A DNA stretch of 64,000 nt from an uncultured Lachnospiraceae bacterium (lineage in GTDB: Bacteria > Bacillota > Clostridia > Lachnospirales > Lachnospiraceae): the NCBI GenBank assembly GCA_934401915.1, contig CAKRSV010000002.1:248001-312000 (forward strand), read 5' to 3'. Both the position numbers and the translations under genes were made by a program. Positions 50,810-59,538 of this stretch are shown piece after piece. Each line of letters starts with the position of its first letter. Within the stretch, counting starts at the first letter, position 1. Below the pieces are notes generated by a model. It was not told where the DNA came from. It searched no databases and saw only the letters and a program-made list of their open reading frames with translations.

Positions 50810-51991
50810 ATGGGCTGGTTTAAAAATCTGTTGACGAGATTCCGCGGAGAGGAAGAAGAGGATTACGAGGAAGAGAGCTGGGAGCAGCAGGAGGAAGAGG
50901 CGAAGGTCGACTACGACAACAAGGAGCAGCGAAACGACTATGTAAAAAGCTGTCTGGAGCGGATGGCGGACGCTGCCAAGGAACTGGAAAACCTGAATTT
51001 TGAGTACGATATGGTGACTTCCTATCTCAAGGATATGGAGGAGATCGAGGCCCTCCCGCCGGAGGAGATGGCGCAGCTTCAGGACTGTGCCAAGCGTGTT
51101 GCTCTTTTGCAGGACAGTAAGGCGGACTTTGTCGGCAGGCCAAGGCGGATGAGCGATGAAAAATATCAGCAGATGGAACGGCTGACCGGTCAGGTGGAGG
51201 AAGGCCTGGAAAAGCTCGGGGAGGCGGAGAACTACCAGAACCTGATCAAGCAGGACCTGAACCGTCTGGACGGCGAGAAGCACGCCTACTATTACCGCAA
51301 GAATGAGCTGATGGGAGTTATCAGCGACACCCGCGGCATGGCGGTCATCTGCGTGGTGGCGCTTGGACTGTGTACCGCGCTTCTGATGCTGCTACAATTC
51401 TTTATGGACATGGATACTCAGATCGGCTATCTGCTCACGGCGGCAGTCGCGGCGGTCGCGGTCACAGTCATCTATGTGAAGCACACGGACGCCAAGCGGG
51501 AGCTGCGGCGGGTGGAGAACGGTATCAACCGGATCATCCTTTTGCAGAACAAGGTTAAGATACGTTATGTAAACAATACGAATCTGCTCGACTACCTTTA
51601 TCTGAAATACGGCGTAAAGAGCCGGCAGGAACTGGAGACGCTGTGGAACGACTATAAGCTGGAGAAGGACGAGCGGGAGAAGATCCGGAGAGCGGAGATC
51701 GATCTGGACTATACGCAGCAGGAGCTTCTCGGGATGCTGAAATGCTATCAGATCAAGGATCCGGCGATCTGGCTGCACCAGACGGAAGCGATCCTTGACC
51801 ACAAAGAGATGGTGGAGATCCGGCACAACCTGATCATCCGCAGGCAGTCTTTGCGGCGGCGGATGGATTACAACAAAGAGGTGGTGGCAGGCACATCCGA
51901 GAAGGAGATCAAGCAGCTTGTCGAAAAGTATCCCCGCTATGCAAGAGAGGTCATGGAGACGGTCGACGAGTACGACCAGAGATTCCGCTGA
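50810..51991 (+). CDS. Membrane-anchored coiled-coil protein
   Basis: A 393-residue protein with acidic N-terminus (EEEEDYEEESWEQQEEEAKV, residues about 14-35), a long coiled coil to about residue 165, two membrane helices (ICVVALGLCTALLMLLQFFM, about residues 182-201, and IGYLLTAAVAAVAVTVIYV, about 205-225), and a second coiled coil to the C-terminus. Both ends therefore face the cytoplasm. It would tie the DUF5717/DUF5716/TPR group to the membrane. I start at 50810 (GAGG six bases upstream); ATG at 50798 is possible. No terminator is evident before the purF promoter. Confidence 0.8.
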   Translation: MGWFKNLLTRFRGEEEEDYEEESWEQQEEEAKVDYDNKEQRNDYVKSCLERMADAAKELENLNFEYDMVTSYLKDMEEIEALPPEEMAQLQDCAKRVALLQDSKADFVGRPRRMSDEKYQQMERLTGQVEEGLEKLGEAENYQNLIKQDLNRLDGEKHAYYYRKNELMGVISDTRGMAVICVVALGLCTALLMLLQFFMDMDTQIGYLLTAAVAAVAVTVIYVKHTDAKRELRRVENGINRIILLQNKVKIRYVNNTNLLDYLYLKYGVKSRQELETLWNDYKLEKDEREKIRRAEIDLDYTQQELLGMLKCYQIKDPAIWLHQTEAILDHKEMVEIRHNLIIRRQSLRRRMDYNKEVVAGTSEKEIKQLVEKYPRYAREVMETVDEYDQRFR

Positions 51992-52024
51992 AAAGGGATG
52001 ACACAGTGCGGCGGCGGATAAGGC

Positions 52025-52054
52025 TTGAATTGCCGGTGCGTGTTATTATATACT
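52025..52054 (+). promoter_or_regulatory. Promoter of purF
   Basis: TTGAAT (52025-52030), 18-base spacer, TATACT (52049-52054). The predicted start near 52061 is followed at once by a 16-bp palindrome, and the leader to the ATG at 52210 is about 150 bases. Confidence 0.5.
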
Positions 52055-52067
52055 ACTTGAGGTGGCT

Positions 52068-52083
52068 GTTTCGATATCGAAAC
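52068..52083. promoter_or_regulatory. 16-bp perfect palindrome, candidate operator
   Basis: GTTTCGATATCGAAAC at 52068-52083, seven to ten bases after the predicted transcription start of purF. It is unlike the Bacillus PurR box. A regulator of purine synthesis is the simplest reading; the protein is unknown. Confidence 0.5.
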
Positions 52084-52209
52084 GCTAATCTGGCGGGAGA
52101 AGGAACAGTCTGAACGGAAAATTGAGGGAATAGCGGTACACAGACATTCAGGCAAAGGGACGGGCATCTGTGGAAGAGAGGAAGCGTTTCTTTGCGGGAA
52201 AGGTATGGT

Positions 52210-53652
52210 ATGGAGATGAACACAGAGCTGGGACAGACGGATAAGCTGGGCGAGGAGTGCGGTGTATTCGGCATCTATGATTTCGACGGAAACGACGTGG
52301 CGTCCACGATCTATTACGGACTGTTTGCATTGCAGCATAGAGGGCAGGAGAGCTGCGGTATCGCGGTCAGCGACACAAAGGGGCCAAAGGGCAAGGTGCT
52401 GAGTGCAAAGGAGATGGGACTTCTCAACGAGAACTTTACCCCGGATACGCTGGAAAAGCTGAAAGGAGATATCGGCGTAGGCCATGTCAGATATTCTACG
52501 GCGGGCAGCAGTACGCGGGAGAACGCACAGCCGCTGGTGCTGAACTATGTCAAGGGAACACTTGGACTGGCGCACAACGGCAATCTGATCAACGCGCCGG
52601 AGCTTCGGCATGAACTGGAATATTCGGGCGCGATCTTTCAGACGACGATCGATTCGGAGGTGATCGCCTACCATATCGCACGGGAGCGGCTGAACAGCCG
52701 TTCTGTTGAGGAGGCGGTCGGGAGAGCCATGAAGAAGATCAAGGGAGCCTATTCCCTGATCGTGATGTCCCCCAGAAAGCTGATCGGCGCAAGAGATCCC
52801 TACGGCTTCAGACCGCTGTGTATCGGAAAGCGCGACCACGCCTATATCCTGGCATCCGAGACCTGTGCGCTGGATACGATCGGCGCAGAGTTTATCCGGG
52901 ATGTGGAGCCGGGAGAGATCGTGACGATCTCGCCGGACTGCGGGATCGAGTCGGACAAGAGTATGTGCCTGCCGAAGGAAAAGCACGGCAGATGCGTCTT
53001 TGAATATATTTATTTTGCAAGGCCAGACAGCCATATTGACGGGGTGAGCGTGTATGAGTCCCGTATTCAGGCAGGAAAATATCTTGCCATGGATTCGCCG
53101 GTGGAGGCGGATCTGGTCGTCGGCGTGCCGGAGTCCGGCAACTGCGCGGCGCTCGGCTATTCGATGCAGTCCGGGATCCCCTACGGGCAGGCGTTTGTCA
53201 AGAATGCGTATGTCGGCAGAACCTTTATCAAGCCGAAGCAGAAGAACCGGGAGAGCAGCGTGCAGGTAAAACTGAACGCGATCCGCGAGGCGGTAAACGG
53301 CAAACGGATCATTATGATCGACGACTCAATCGTCCGGGGAACGACCTCTGACCGTATCGTCAAGATGCTGCGGGAGGCCGGGGCGAAGGAGGTTCATATG
53401 AGAGTCAGTTCGCCGCCGTTTTTGTGGCCGTGTTACTTCGGAACCGATGTGCCTGCCAGAGAGCAGCTCATCGCCTACAACCGTTCCGTGGAGGAGATCC
53501 GGCAGGTCATCGGCGCGGATTCCCTGGGATATCTGCGGACGGAAAGACTGGAGGAGATCGCCGGGCATCTCAGGATCTGTAAGGGATGCTTTACCGGAGA
53601 ATATCCGCTGGATCCGCCGAGCGAGGATATCCGCGGAGAGTATGAGAGATAA
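52210..53652 (+). CDS. purF: Amidophosphoribosyltransferase
   Basis: A 480-residue enzyme for the first committed step of purine synthesis, PRPP plus glutamine to phosphoribosylamine. The class II glutaminase begins at C17 (GEECGVFGIYDF) after a 16-residue propeptide that must be removed, as in Bacillus PurF. PRPP-binding segment IIMIDDSIVRGTTS and the C-terminal pair in ICKGCFTGEY agree with the iron-sulphur form. I start at 52210 with AAAGG six bases upstream; ATG at 52216 is possible. Followed 42 bases later by purB. Confidence 0.95.
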   Translation: MEMNTELGQTDKLGEECGVFGIYDFDGNDVASTIYYGLFALQHRGQESCGIAVSDTKGPKGKVLSAKEMGLLNENFTPDTLEKLKGDIGVGHVRYSTAGSSTRENAQPLVLNYVKGTLGLAHNGNLINAPELRHELEYSGAIFQTTIDSEVIAYHIARERLNSRSVEEAVGRAMKKIKGAYSLIVMSPRKLIGARDPYGFRPLCIGKRDHAYILASETCALDTIGAEFIRDVEPGEIVTISPDCGIESDKSMCLPKEKHGRCVFEYIYFARPDSHIDGVSVYESRIQAGKYLAMDSPVEADLVVGVPESGNCAALGYSMQSGIPYGQAFVKNAYVGRTFIKPKQKNRESSVQVKLNAIREAVNGKRIIMIDDSIVRGTTSDRIVKMLREAGAKEVHMRVSSPPFLWPCYFGTDVPAREQLIAYNRSVEEIRQVIGADSLGYLRTERLEEIAGHLRICKGCFTGEYPLDPPSEDIRGEYER

Positions 53653-53694
53653 GCAGTACAAATAAAACAAGAAACCAAAAGAGAGGGAGCAGTT

Positions 53695-55146
53695 ATGAGT
53701 ACAGACAGATATGTAAGTCCGTTGTCCGAGCGTTACGCAAGCAAGGAGATGCAGTACATTTTTTCACCGGATATGAAATTCCGCACCTGGAGAAAGCTGT
53801 GGATTGCGCTTGCCGAGACAGAGATGGAGCTTGGACTGAGCCAGAACGGCAGACCGGTCATCACGCAGGAGCAGATCGACGAGCTGAAGGCGCACGCAGA
53901 GGACATCAATTACGATGTGGCGAGAGCGCGGGAAAAAGAGGTGCGTCACGATGTGATGAGCCATGTCTATGCGTACGGTGTGCAGTGCCCCAAGGCGGCA
54001 GGGATCATCCATCTGGGGGCAACCTCCTGCTATGTGGGAGATAATACCGACATTATCGTGATGACGGAGGCGCTCCGCCTTGTGAAGAAAAAACTGGTGA
54101 ATGTGATCGCTGAGCTTGCGAAATTTGCAGAGACTTACAAGGATCTGCCGACGCTGGCGTTTACCCATTTCCAGCCGGCGCAGCCTACCACGGTAGGAAA
54201 AAGAGCGACGTTGTGGACGCAGGAATTCTGTCTGGATCTGGAGGATCTGGACTATGTGCTCTCCACGATGAAGCTGCTCGGTTCCAAGGGAACGACCGGA
54301 ACGCAGGCTTCCTTCCTGGAGCTTTTCGACGGAGATCAGGAGACGATCGATAAGATCGATCCGATGATCGCAAAGAAGATGGGCTTCGAAAAGTGCTATC
54401 CGGTTTCCGGGCAGACTTACTCGCGCAAGGTGGACACCAGAGTGTGCAATATCCTGGCAGGGATCGCGGCCTCCGCGCACAAGATGTCGAACGATATCCG
54501 TCTGTTACAGCATCTGAAAGAGGTGGAGGAACCCTTTGAAAAGAGTCAGATCGGATCCTCCGCGATGGCGTATAAGCGCAATCCGATGCGGAGCGAGCGG
54601 ATCGCTTCCCTTTCCCGGTTTGTGATGGTGGATGCGCTGAATCCGGCGATCACCTCCGCAACGCAGTGGTTTGAGAGAACACTGGACGACTCCGCAAATA
54701 AGAGACTTTCCATCCCGGAGGCATTCCTGGCGATCGACGGGATCCTGGATCTGTGTCTGAATGTGGTGGACGGTCTGGTCGTATACGATAAGGTGATAAC
54801 GAAGAGACTGATGAGCGAGCTGCCGTTTATGGCGACGGAAAATATCATGATGGACGCGGTGAAGATGGGCGGAAACCGTCAGGAGCTGCATGAGAAGATC
54901 CGTGAGCTGTCGATGGTAGCCGGAGCCAACGTGAAGCGGGAAGGAAAGGAAAACAACCTTCTGGAGCTGATCGCGGCTGACCCGGCGTTCAATATGAGTC
55001 TTGAGGATCTGGAAAAGACGATGGATCCCTCCAAGTATGTAGGACGTGCGCCGCTCCAGGTAGAGAAATTCCTGAAAGAGATCGTGCAGCCGATCCTGGA
55101 CGAGAATAAGGAACTGCTCGGCGTAAAAGCGGAGATCAACGTGTAG
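53695..55146 (+). CDS. purB: Adenylosuccinate lyase
   Basis: A 483-residue enzyme splitting adenylosuccinate and SAICAR with fumarate release. The superfamily signature is SSAMAYKRNPMRSERI near residue 286, with the active-site loop before it; HLGATSCYVGDNTD and the long helices of the tetramer are visible. This is the longer, 480-residue variety related to eukaryotic ADSL rather than the 430-residue Bacillus type. RBS GAGAGGGAG. Second gene of the purF-purB pair. Confidence 0.95.
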   Translation: MSTDRYVSPLSERYASKEMQYIFSPDMKFRTWRKLWIALAETEMELGLSQNGRPVITQEQIDELKAHAEDINYDVARAREKEVRHDVMSHVYAYGVQCPKAAGIIHLGATSCYVGDNTDIIVMTEALRLVKKKLVNVIAELAKFAETYKDLPTLAFTHFQPAQPTTVGKRATLWTQEFCLDLEDLDYVLSTMKLLGSKGTTGTQASFLELFDGDQETIDKIDPMIAKKMGFEKCYPVSGQTYSRKVDTRVCNILAGIAASAHKMSNDIRLLQHLKEVEEPFEKSQIGSSAMAYKRNPMRSERIASLSRFVMVDALNPAITSATQWFERTLDDSANKRLSIPEAFLAIDGILDLCLNVVDGLVVYDKVITKRLMSELPFMATENIMMDAVKMGGNRQELHEKIRELSMVAGANVKREGKENNLLELIAADPAFNMSLEDLEKTMDPSKYVGRAPLQVEKFLKEIVQPILDENKELLGVKAEINV

Positions 55147-55175
55147 TTAGTTGTAACGAACTAACGAATTTTAAT
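55146..55175 (+). terminator. Possible terminator after purB
   Basis: GTTAGTT / AACTAAC, 7-bp stem with a six-base loop starting at the stop codon, followed by GAATTTTAAT. Low GC and a poor T-run, so a weak case. Confidence 0.4.
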
Positions 55176-55199
55176 ATATGAAATTGCGATAAATAGAGC

Positions 55200-55228
55200 T
55201 TGCGAAAGACCCGGTGCGGTGATAGAAT
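55200..55228 (+). promoter_or_regulatory. Promoter of the CDF transporter gene
   Basis: TTGCGA (55200-55205), 17-base spacer, TAGAAT (55223-55228), 39 bases before the start codon at 55267. Confidence 0.6.
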
Positions 55229-55266
55229 AGGATAACAGAAAGTTGAAGTGAAAAGAGGGGTTCCCT

Positions 55267-56148
55267 ATGCAAGAAAACTACGAAAAGCAGGCTATGAAGG
55301 TATCTTTGGTGAGCATTATCGGCAATTTCATCCTGACGGCGCTCAAGCTGCTTGCCGGAATCGTGGCACATTCCGGGGCGATGATCTCTGACGCGATCCA
55401 TTCCGCCTCCGATGTGTTCAGCACCTTTGTGGTGATCATCGGCATCAAGATCTCCAGCAAAGAGTCGGATAAAGACCACCCATACGGGCATGAGCGGCTG
55501 GAGTGCGTTGCGGCGATCGTGCTGGCGACGATCCTGGCGGCTACCGGTCTGGGGATCGGTTACTCGGCGGCAGGCAAGATCACCGGGGGAGATTACGCCC
55601 ATCTGGAGGTGCCGGGGATCCTGGCGCTGCTGGCGGCGATCCTTTCCATCGCTGTCAAGGAAGCGATGTATCAATATACGAGAATTTATGCGAAGAGGTA
55701 TGACTCCAGTGCGCTGATGGCGGACGCATGGCATCACCGTTCCGACGCGCTGTCGTCAGTCGGCGCGCTGATCGGTATCGCGGGGGCGCGGATGGGATTT
55801 CCGGTGCTGGATCCGATCGCCAGCCTGATCATCTGCTTCTTTATTGAAAAGGCGGCGTACGATATTTTTATGGACGCAGTCAATAAGATGGTGGATAAGG
55901 CGTGCGACGAGGAGACAGAGGCAGAGCTGCGCCGGTGCGCAATGGAGCAGAGCGGCGTTCTGGGGATCGACCTTCTGCACACCCGGGTGTTCGGAAATAA
56001 GATCTATGTAGATATCGAGATCCGCGCAGACGGCGAGCAGTCTCTGAGGGATGCGCACCGGATTGCGGAGCATGTACACGATTCGATTGAAAAGACATTT
56101 CCCAAAGTCAAGCACATCATGGTGCACGTCAATCCGGGGCAGGCGTGA
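55267..56148 (+). CDS. Cation diffusion facilitator transporter
   Basis: A 293-residue metal/proton antiporter of the CDF family, exporting Zn2+, Mn2+, Fe2+ or Co2+. Five or six membrane helices; the metal site in helix 2 is HSGAMISDAIHSASD (His/Asp) and in helix 5 the pair DAWHHRSDALSS, with a cytoplasmic C-terminal domain from about residue 210 that has HTRVFGNKIYVDIEI. The D-x-x-x-D arrangement and HHRSD match Mn/Fe- or Zn-type members. GAAAAGAGGGG precedes the ATG. Promoter of its own; the next two genes are chromate-type permeases on the same strand. Confidence 0.93.
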   Translation: MQENYEKQAMKVSLVSIIGNFILTALKLLAGIVAHSGAMISDAIHSASDVFSTFVVIIGIKISSKESDKDHPYGHERLECVAAIVLATILAATGLGIGYSAAGKITGGDYAHLEVPGILALLAAILSIAVKEAMYQYTRIYAKRYDSSALMADAWHHRSDALSSVGALIGIAGARMGFPVLDPIASLIICFFIEKAAYDIFMDAVNKMVDKACDEETEAELRRCAMEQSGVLGIDLLHTRVFGNKIYVDIEIRADGEQSLRDAHRIAEHVHDSIEKTFPKVKHIMVHVNPGQA

Positions 56149-56175
56149 TCGGAGATGCGGGAATGAGGAGTAGCT

Positions 56176-56745
56176 ATGAAGCGGAAGCTGGCATTGGTTT
56201 TTCTGAAAATCGGACTGTTCACGTTTGGCGGCGGTTATGCCATGGTGCCGCTTCTGGAGGCGGAATTTGTGACCGGAAGGAAATGGATCGGAGAGGAAGA
56301 ATTTCTCGACATCATTTCCATTGCGGAATCGACGCCCGGTCCGATCGCGATCAACATGGCTACCTATATCGGATATAAAATGGCGGGAATAGGGGGAGCG
56401 GCTGTCTCGACAGTGGCTGTCTGTATTCCCTCTTTTGTGATCATCTATCTCATTTCTCTGCTGTTTCAGCAGTTTATGGAATTTACCTATGTACAATATG
56501 CGTTCCGGGGAATCCAGGCGTGCGTCGTGTACCTGATCTTTTCGGCGGGGGTGCGGATGCTGCGGGCGCTCGAAAAGAGCGAGTTTGAGAAGGCTGTGCT
56601 CCTGCTGGTTGCGATCAGTATGTTTGCGTGTGCCATGCTGTCGATCCGCTTTTCGTCCGTGCTGTGTATATTGCTGTGCGGTATGGCGGGGATCGTGTGC
56701 AGCGCCCTGTCCGGCTGTTTTCGGAAGGGAGGAGAGGAGAAATGA
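56176..56745 (+). CDS. Chromate transporter subunit (ChrA half, first)
   Basis: A 189-residue membrane protein of the CHR family, here split into two short genes of equal size. The hallmark FKIGLFTFGGGYAMVPLLE, modified to KIGLFTFGGGYAMVPLLEAE, and ESTPGPIAINMATYIGYKMA are both at the N-terminal half. Short CHR pairs act as heterodimers; some export chromate but the natural substrate in gut bacteria is unclear. ATG follows GAATGAGGAG. Its stop overlaps the ATG of the second gene (ATGA), so the two are coupled. Confidence 0.92.
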   Translation: MKRKLALVFLKIGLFTFGGGYAMVPLLEAEFVTGRKWIGEEEFLDIISIAESTPGPIAINMATYIGYKMAGIGGAAVSTVAVCIPSFVIIYLISLLFQQFMEFTYVQYAFRGIQACVVYLIFSAGVRMLRALEKSEFEKAVLLLVAISMFACAMLSIRFSSVLCILLCGMAGIVCSALSGCFRKGGEEK

Positions 56746-57311
56746 TCTACCTGAAACTTTTTCTCACCTTTCTGGAGATCGGTGCAGTCTCCTTCGGAGG
56801 AGGCTACGGAATGATCTCGCTGATCCGGGAGAAGGTTCTTGCCAACGGATGGCTCAGTGAGCCGGAATTCCTGAACTTTATTGCGGTGTCGGAGTCGACG
56901 CCGGGACCGCTGGCAGTTAATATGGCGACCTTTATCGGAGCGTCGAAGGGAGGACTTGCGGGCGCGCTGGCAGCGACAGGCGGCGTGGTGCTGCCGTCCT
57001 TTTGCATCATCCTGCTGATCGCGGCTCTGATCCGGAATCTTCTGCGCTTTCGCTGGGTGAGGGCTTTTCTGGAGGGGATCCGGCCGTGCATTGTCGCGAT
57101 GATCCTGACGACGGCGCTCACGATGGGGATGAACACCTTTTGCGGCATTGCGGATCTGCACAGCGCGCCGCAGATTGATCTTCGGGCGCTCTTTATCCTG
57201 GCGGTGCTTGTGGCAGTGCAGGCAGGTTGGAAATACTGGAAAAAAAGGGCGGCTTCTCCGATCGCGCTGATCCTGCTCTCGGCATTTCTGGGGATCGTAC
57301 TGTATTCGTGA
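56742..57311 (+). CDS. Chromate transporter subunit (ChrA half, second)
   Basis: A 189-residue CHR partner of the first half, starting within its stop codon. Signatures LEIGAVSFGGGYGMISLIRE and ESTPGPLAVNMATFIGASKG are in the same places as in the first half, followed by helices (VVLPSFCIILLIAALI, ALTMGMNTFCGIADL-region). Longer reading frames upstream overlap the first gene and have no ribosome site. The pair should assemble as one transporter. Confidence 0.92.
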   Translation: MIYLKLFLTFLEIGAVSFGGGYGMISLIREKVLANGWLSEPEFLNFIAVSESTPGPLAVNMATFIGASKGGLAGALAATGGVVLPSFCIILLIAALIRNLLRFRWVRAFLEGIRPCIVAMILTTALTMGMNTFCGIADLHSAPQIDLRALFILAVLVAVQAGWKYWKKRAASPIALILLSAFLGIVLYS

Positions 57312-57372
57312 GAGAGGGCAGGGGATACAGGCGACCTTTTAACGCTCAGATTCATAAAAAAAGAAAAACGTG

Positions 57373-57401
57373 TTGACAAACAATTAAATAAATGTTTAAA
57401 T
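57373..57401 (+). promoter_or_regulatory. Promoter with overlapping ArsR-type operator for the metal ATPase
   Basis: TTGACA (57373-57378), 17-base spacer, TTAAAT (57396-57401). The 16-base element TTAAATAAATGTTTAA (57384-57399) covers the spacer and part of the -10; its inner halves TTAAA/TTTAA are inverted around six bases. It resembles operators of CadC/ArsR-type sensors and repeats, at 14 of 16 positions, at 59394. Confidence 0.6.
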
Positions 57402-57501
57402 GTTCATGTAAGGAAAACAAGATTTATACTCTTCAAAATAGAGATTGATGAGTTCCACAATTACCTGACGGTAATACTATGTAAGATAGGAGAGATGTGA
57501 T

Positions 57502-59373
57502 ATGACGAAAAAGCAAAAAAAGGTATTGATCCGTATTCTGGTTTCTACGGTGCTTCTGCTGATCTGTTGCGTGGTTCCGGTAGAAAATCCGTATGTGCGC
57601 TTCGCAATCTTCATGGTTCCGTATCTGATCATCGGATACGACATCCTTAAGAAGGCGGCGCTGGGAATCCTCCACGGCGAGGTGTTCGATGAAAACTTCC
57701 TGATGGCGGTTGCGACTGTCGGAGCGATCGCGCTTGGCGACTACAAGGAAGGTACGGCGGTTATGCTGTTCTACCAGATCGGCGAGCTGTTCCAGAGCTA
57801 TGCGGTAGGCAAGAGCAGAAGAAACATTTCACAGCTTATGGACATCCGGCCCGATTACGCCAATGTTGAGGTTGACGGCAAGCTGACGCAGGTCGATCCT
57901 GACGAGGTGGAGATCGGAACGATCATCACGGTTCAGCCGGGAGAGAAGGTTCCGCTGGACGGGATCGTGGTGGAAGGTACGGCTTCTTTAAATACAAGCG
58001 CGCTGACCGGAGAGAGCCTCCCCAGAGAGGTGAAGGAGGGCGACGAGGTTATCAGCGGATGCGTGGATATGTCCGGCGTGCTCCGCATCCGGACGACCAA
58101 GGGCTTTGGAGAATCCACCGTATCAAAGATCCTCGAGCTGGTAGAAAACTCCAGTATGAAAAAGTCGAGATCCGAGAACTTTATCACCCGTTTTGCAAGA
58201 TATTACACTCCGGCAGTCTGCTACGGCGCGCTGGCGCTGGCACTTCTGCCTCCGATCATCAATCTGGTGATGGGCAACGAACCGAACTGGTCACAGTGGG
58301 TGACGAGAGCCCTCACAACGCTGGTCATCAGTTGTCCGTGCGCGCTGGTGATCTCCATTCCGCTGAGCTTTTTTGGCGGGATCGGCGGCGCTTCCGCAAA
58401 AGGTATTCTGGTGAAAGGATCGGTTTATCTGGAGGAGCTTTCCAAGGCGAAGTATGTCGTGTGTGACAAGACCGGAACACTGACCAAGGGCGTGTTCGAG
58501 GTTACCGGTCTGGAACCGGCGGGCGGCTTTGACAAAGATACGCTTCTGGAGACGGCGGCGTATGTGGAGAGTTATTCCAACCATCCGATCAGCAAGAGCC
58601 TCAAGCAGGCGTATGCGAAGGAGATCGACACCTCGAAGGTATCGGATATCGAGGAGATCAGCGGACATGGCGTGACGGCAGTGGTAGATGGGCGCAAGGT
58701 TGCGGCAGGAAACCGGAAGCTGATGAACCGGATGGGCATTGCGTTCCAGCAGCCAGACAAGGTCGGAACAGAAGTTCATGTGGCGATCGACGGAGTCTAT
58801 GCAGGTTATATCCTGATCTCGGACGTTGTGAAGCCGAATGCGAAAAAGGCAGTGGCAGAGCTCAAGAAGGCTGGCGTAGATCATGTGATCATGCTGACCG
58901 GCGACGCAAAACCGGTGGCAGACGCTGTGGCGAAAGAACTTGGACTGGATGAGGCGAAGAGCGAGCTGCTCCCGGCAGATAAGGTAAAAGAAGTGGAAAA
59001 ACTTCTGGAGACAAAGGACGCGAAAGAGATCCTTGCCTTCGTAGGCGACGGTATCAACGACGCACCGGTACTTTCCAGAGCGGATCTGGGAATCGCCATG
59101 GGAGCGATGGGATCGGATGCGGCGATCGAGGCAGCCGACATCGTGCTGATGGACGACGATCCGGCGAAGATCGCAACGGCTATGAAGATCTCACGCAAGA
59201 CGCTCCGCATTGTACATCAGAACATCGTGTTTGCACTGGCGGTCAAGGCGCTCTGCCTGCTCTTCGGTGCGATCGGTTTCGTCAATATGTGGTGGGCGAT
59301 CTTCGCAGACGTCGGCGTTATGATCATTGCGGTACTCAACGCCACAAGAGCCTTGAAATACAGAGAGAAATAA
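57502..59373 (+). CDS. Heavy metal translocating P-type ATPase (Zn/Cd/Pb type)
   Basis: A 623-residue P1B-type pump without N-terminal metal-binding domains. It has two extra N-terminal helices, the actuator TGES, membrane motif SCPCALVISIP (C278 and C280) typical of Zn2+/Cd2+/Pb2+ exporters, phosphorylation site D322 in CDKTGTLTKG, the P-domain GDGINDAP, and the C-terminal NATRALKYRE. The HP motif of the nucleotide domain is SNHPISKSL near residue 353. The ArsR/SmtB gene downstream is its probable repressor, and two similar AT-rich operators flank the gene. RBS AGGAGAG. Confidence 0.95.
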   Translation: MTKKQKKVLIRILVSTVLLLICCVVPVENPYVRFAIFMVPYLIIGYDILKKAALGILHGEVFDENFLMAVATVGAIALGDYKEGTAVMLFYQIGELFQSYAVGKSRRNISQLMDIRPDYANVEVDGKLTQVDPDEVEIGTIITVQPGEKVPLDGIVVEGTASLNTSALTGESLPREVKEGDEVISGCVDMSGVLRIRTTKGFGESTVSKILELVENSSMKKSRSENFITRFARYYTPAVCYGALALALLPPIINLVMGNEPNWSQWVTRALTTLVISCPCALVISIPLSFFGGIGGASAKGILVKGSVYLEELSKAKYVVCDKTGTLTKGVFEVTGLEPAGGFDKDTLLETAAYVESYSNHPISKSLKQAYAKEIDTSKVSDIEEISGHGVTAVVDGRKVAAGNRKLMNRMGIAFQQPDKVGTEVHVAIDGVYAGYILISDVVKPNAKKAVAELKKAGVDHVIMLTGDAKPVADAVAKELGLDEAKSELLPADKVKEVEKLLETKDAKEILAFVGDGINDAPVLSRADLGIAMGAMGSDAAIEAADIVLMDDDPAKIATAMKISRKTLRIVHQNIVFALAVKALCLLFGAIGFVNMWWAIFADVGVMIIAVLNATRALKYREK

Positions 59374-59393
59374 GTATAGAACAAAGGTAAAAG

Positions 59394-59409
59394 TTAAATA
59401 AAGATTTAA
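59394..59409. promoter_or_regulatory. Second copy of the putative metal-sensor operator
   Basis: TTAAATAAAGATTTAA at 59394-59409, a 6-bp inverted repeat TTAAAT/ATTTAA with a four-base spacer. It agrees with the element at 57384-57399 at 14 of 16 positions. It lies between the ATPase gene and the ArsR-type gene. Confidence 0.5.
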
Positions 59410-59419
59410 TATCATGAAC

Positions 59420-59463
59420 TACCCGGCGGAAATCGATAGGATGGAAGCCGGGTAAGTTTCTTT
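59420..59463 (+). terminator. Possible terminator of the metal ATPase gene
   Basis: TACCCGGC / GCCGGGTA, 8-bp perfect stem with a 19-base loop, followed by AGTTTCTTT. Moderate T-run. Confidence 0.5.
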
Positions 59464-59538
59464 CCGGATAAAAAGAAAGACAACGGGAACAAAGACAGGT
59501 ATAATGAAAGGTATGGAATGGAAAGGGAGGACGACGGA

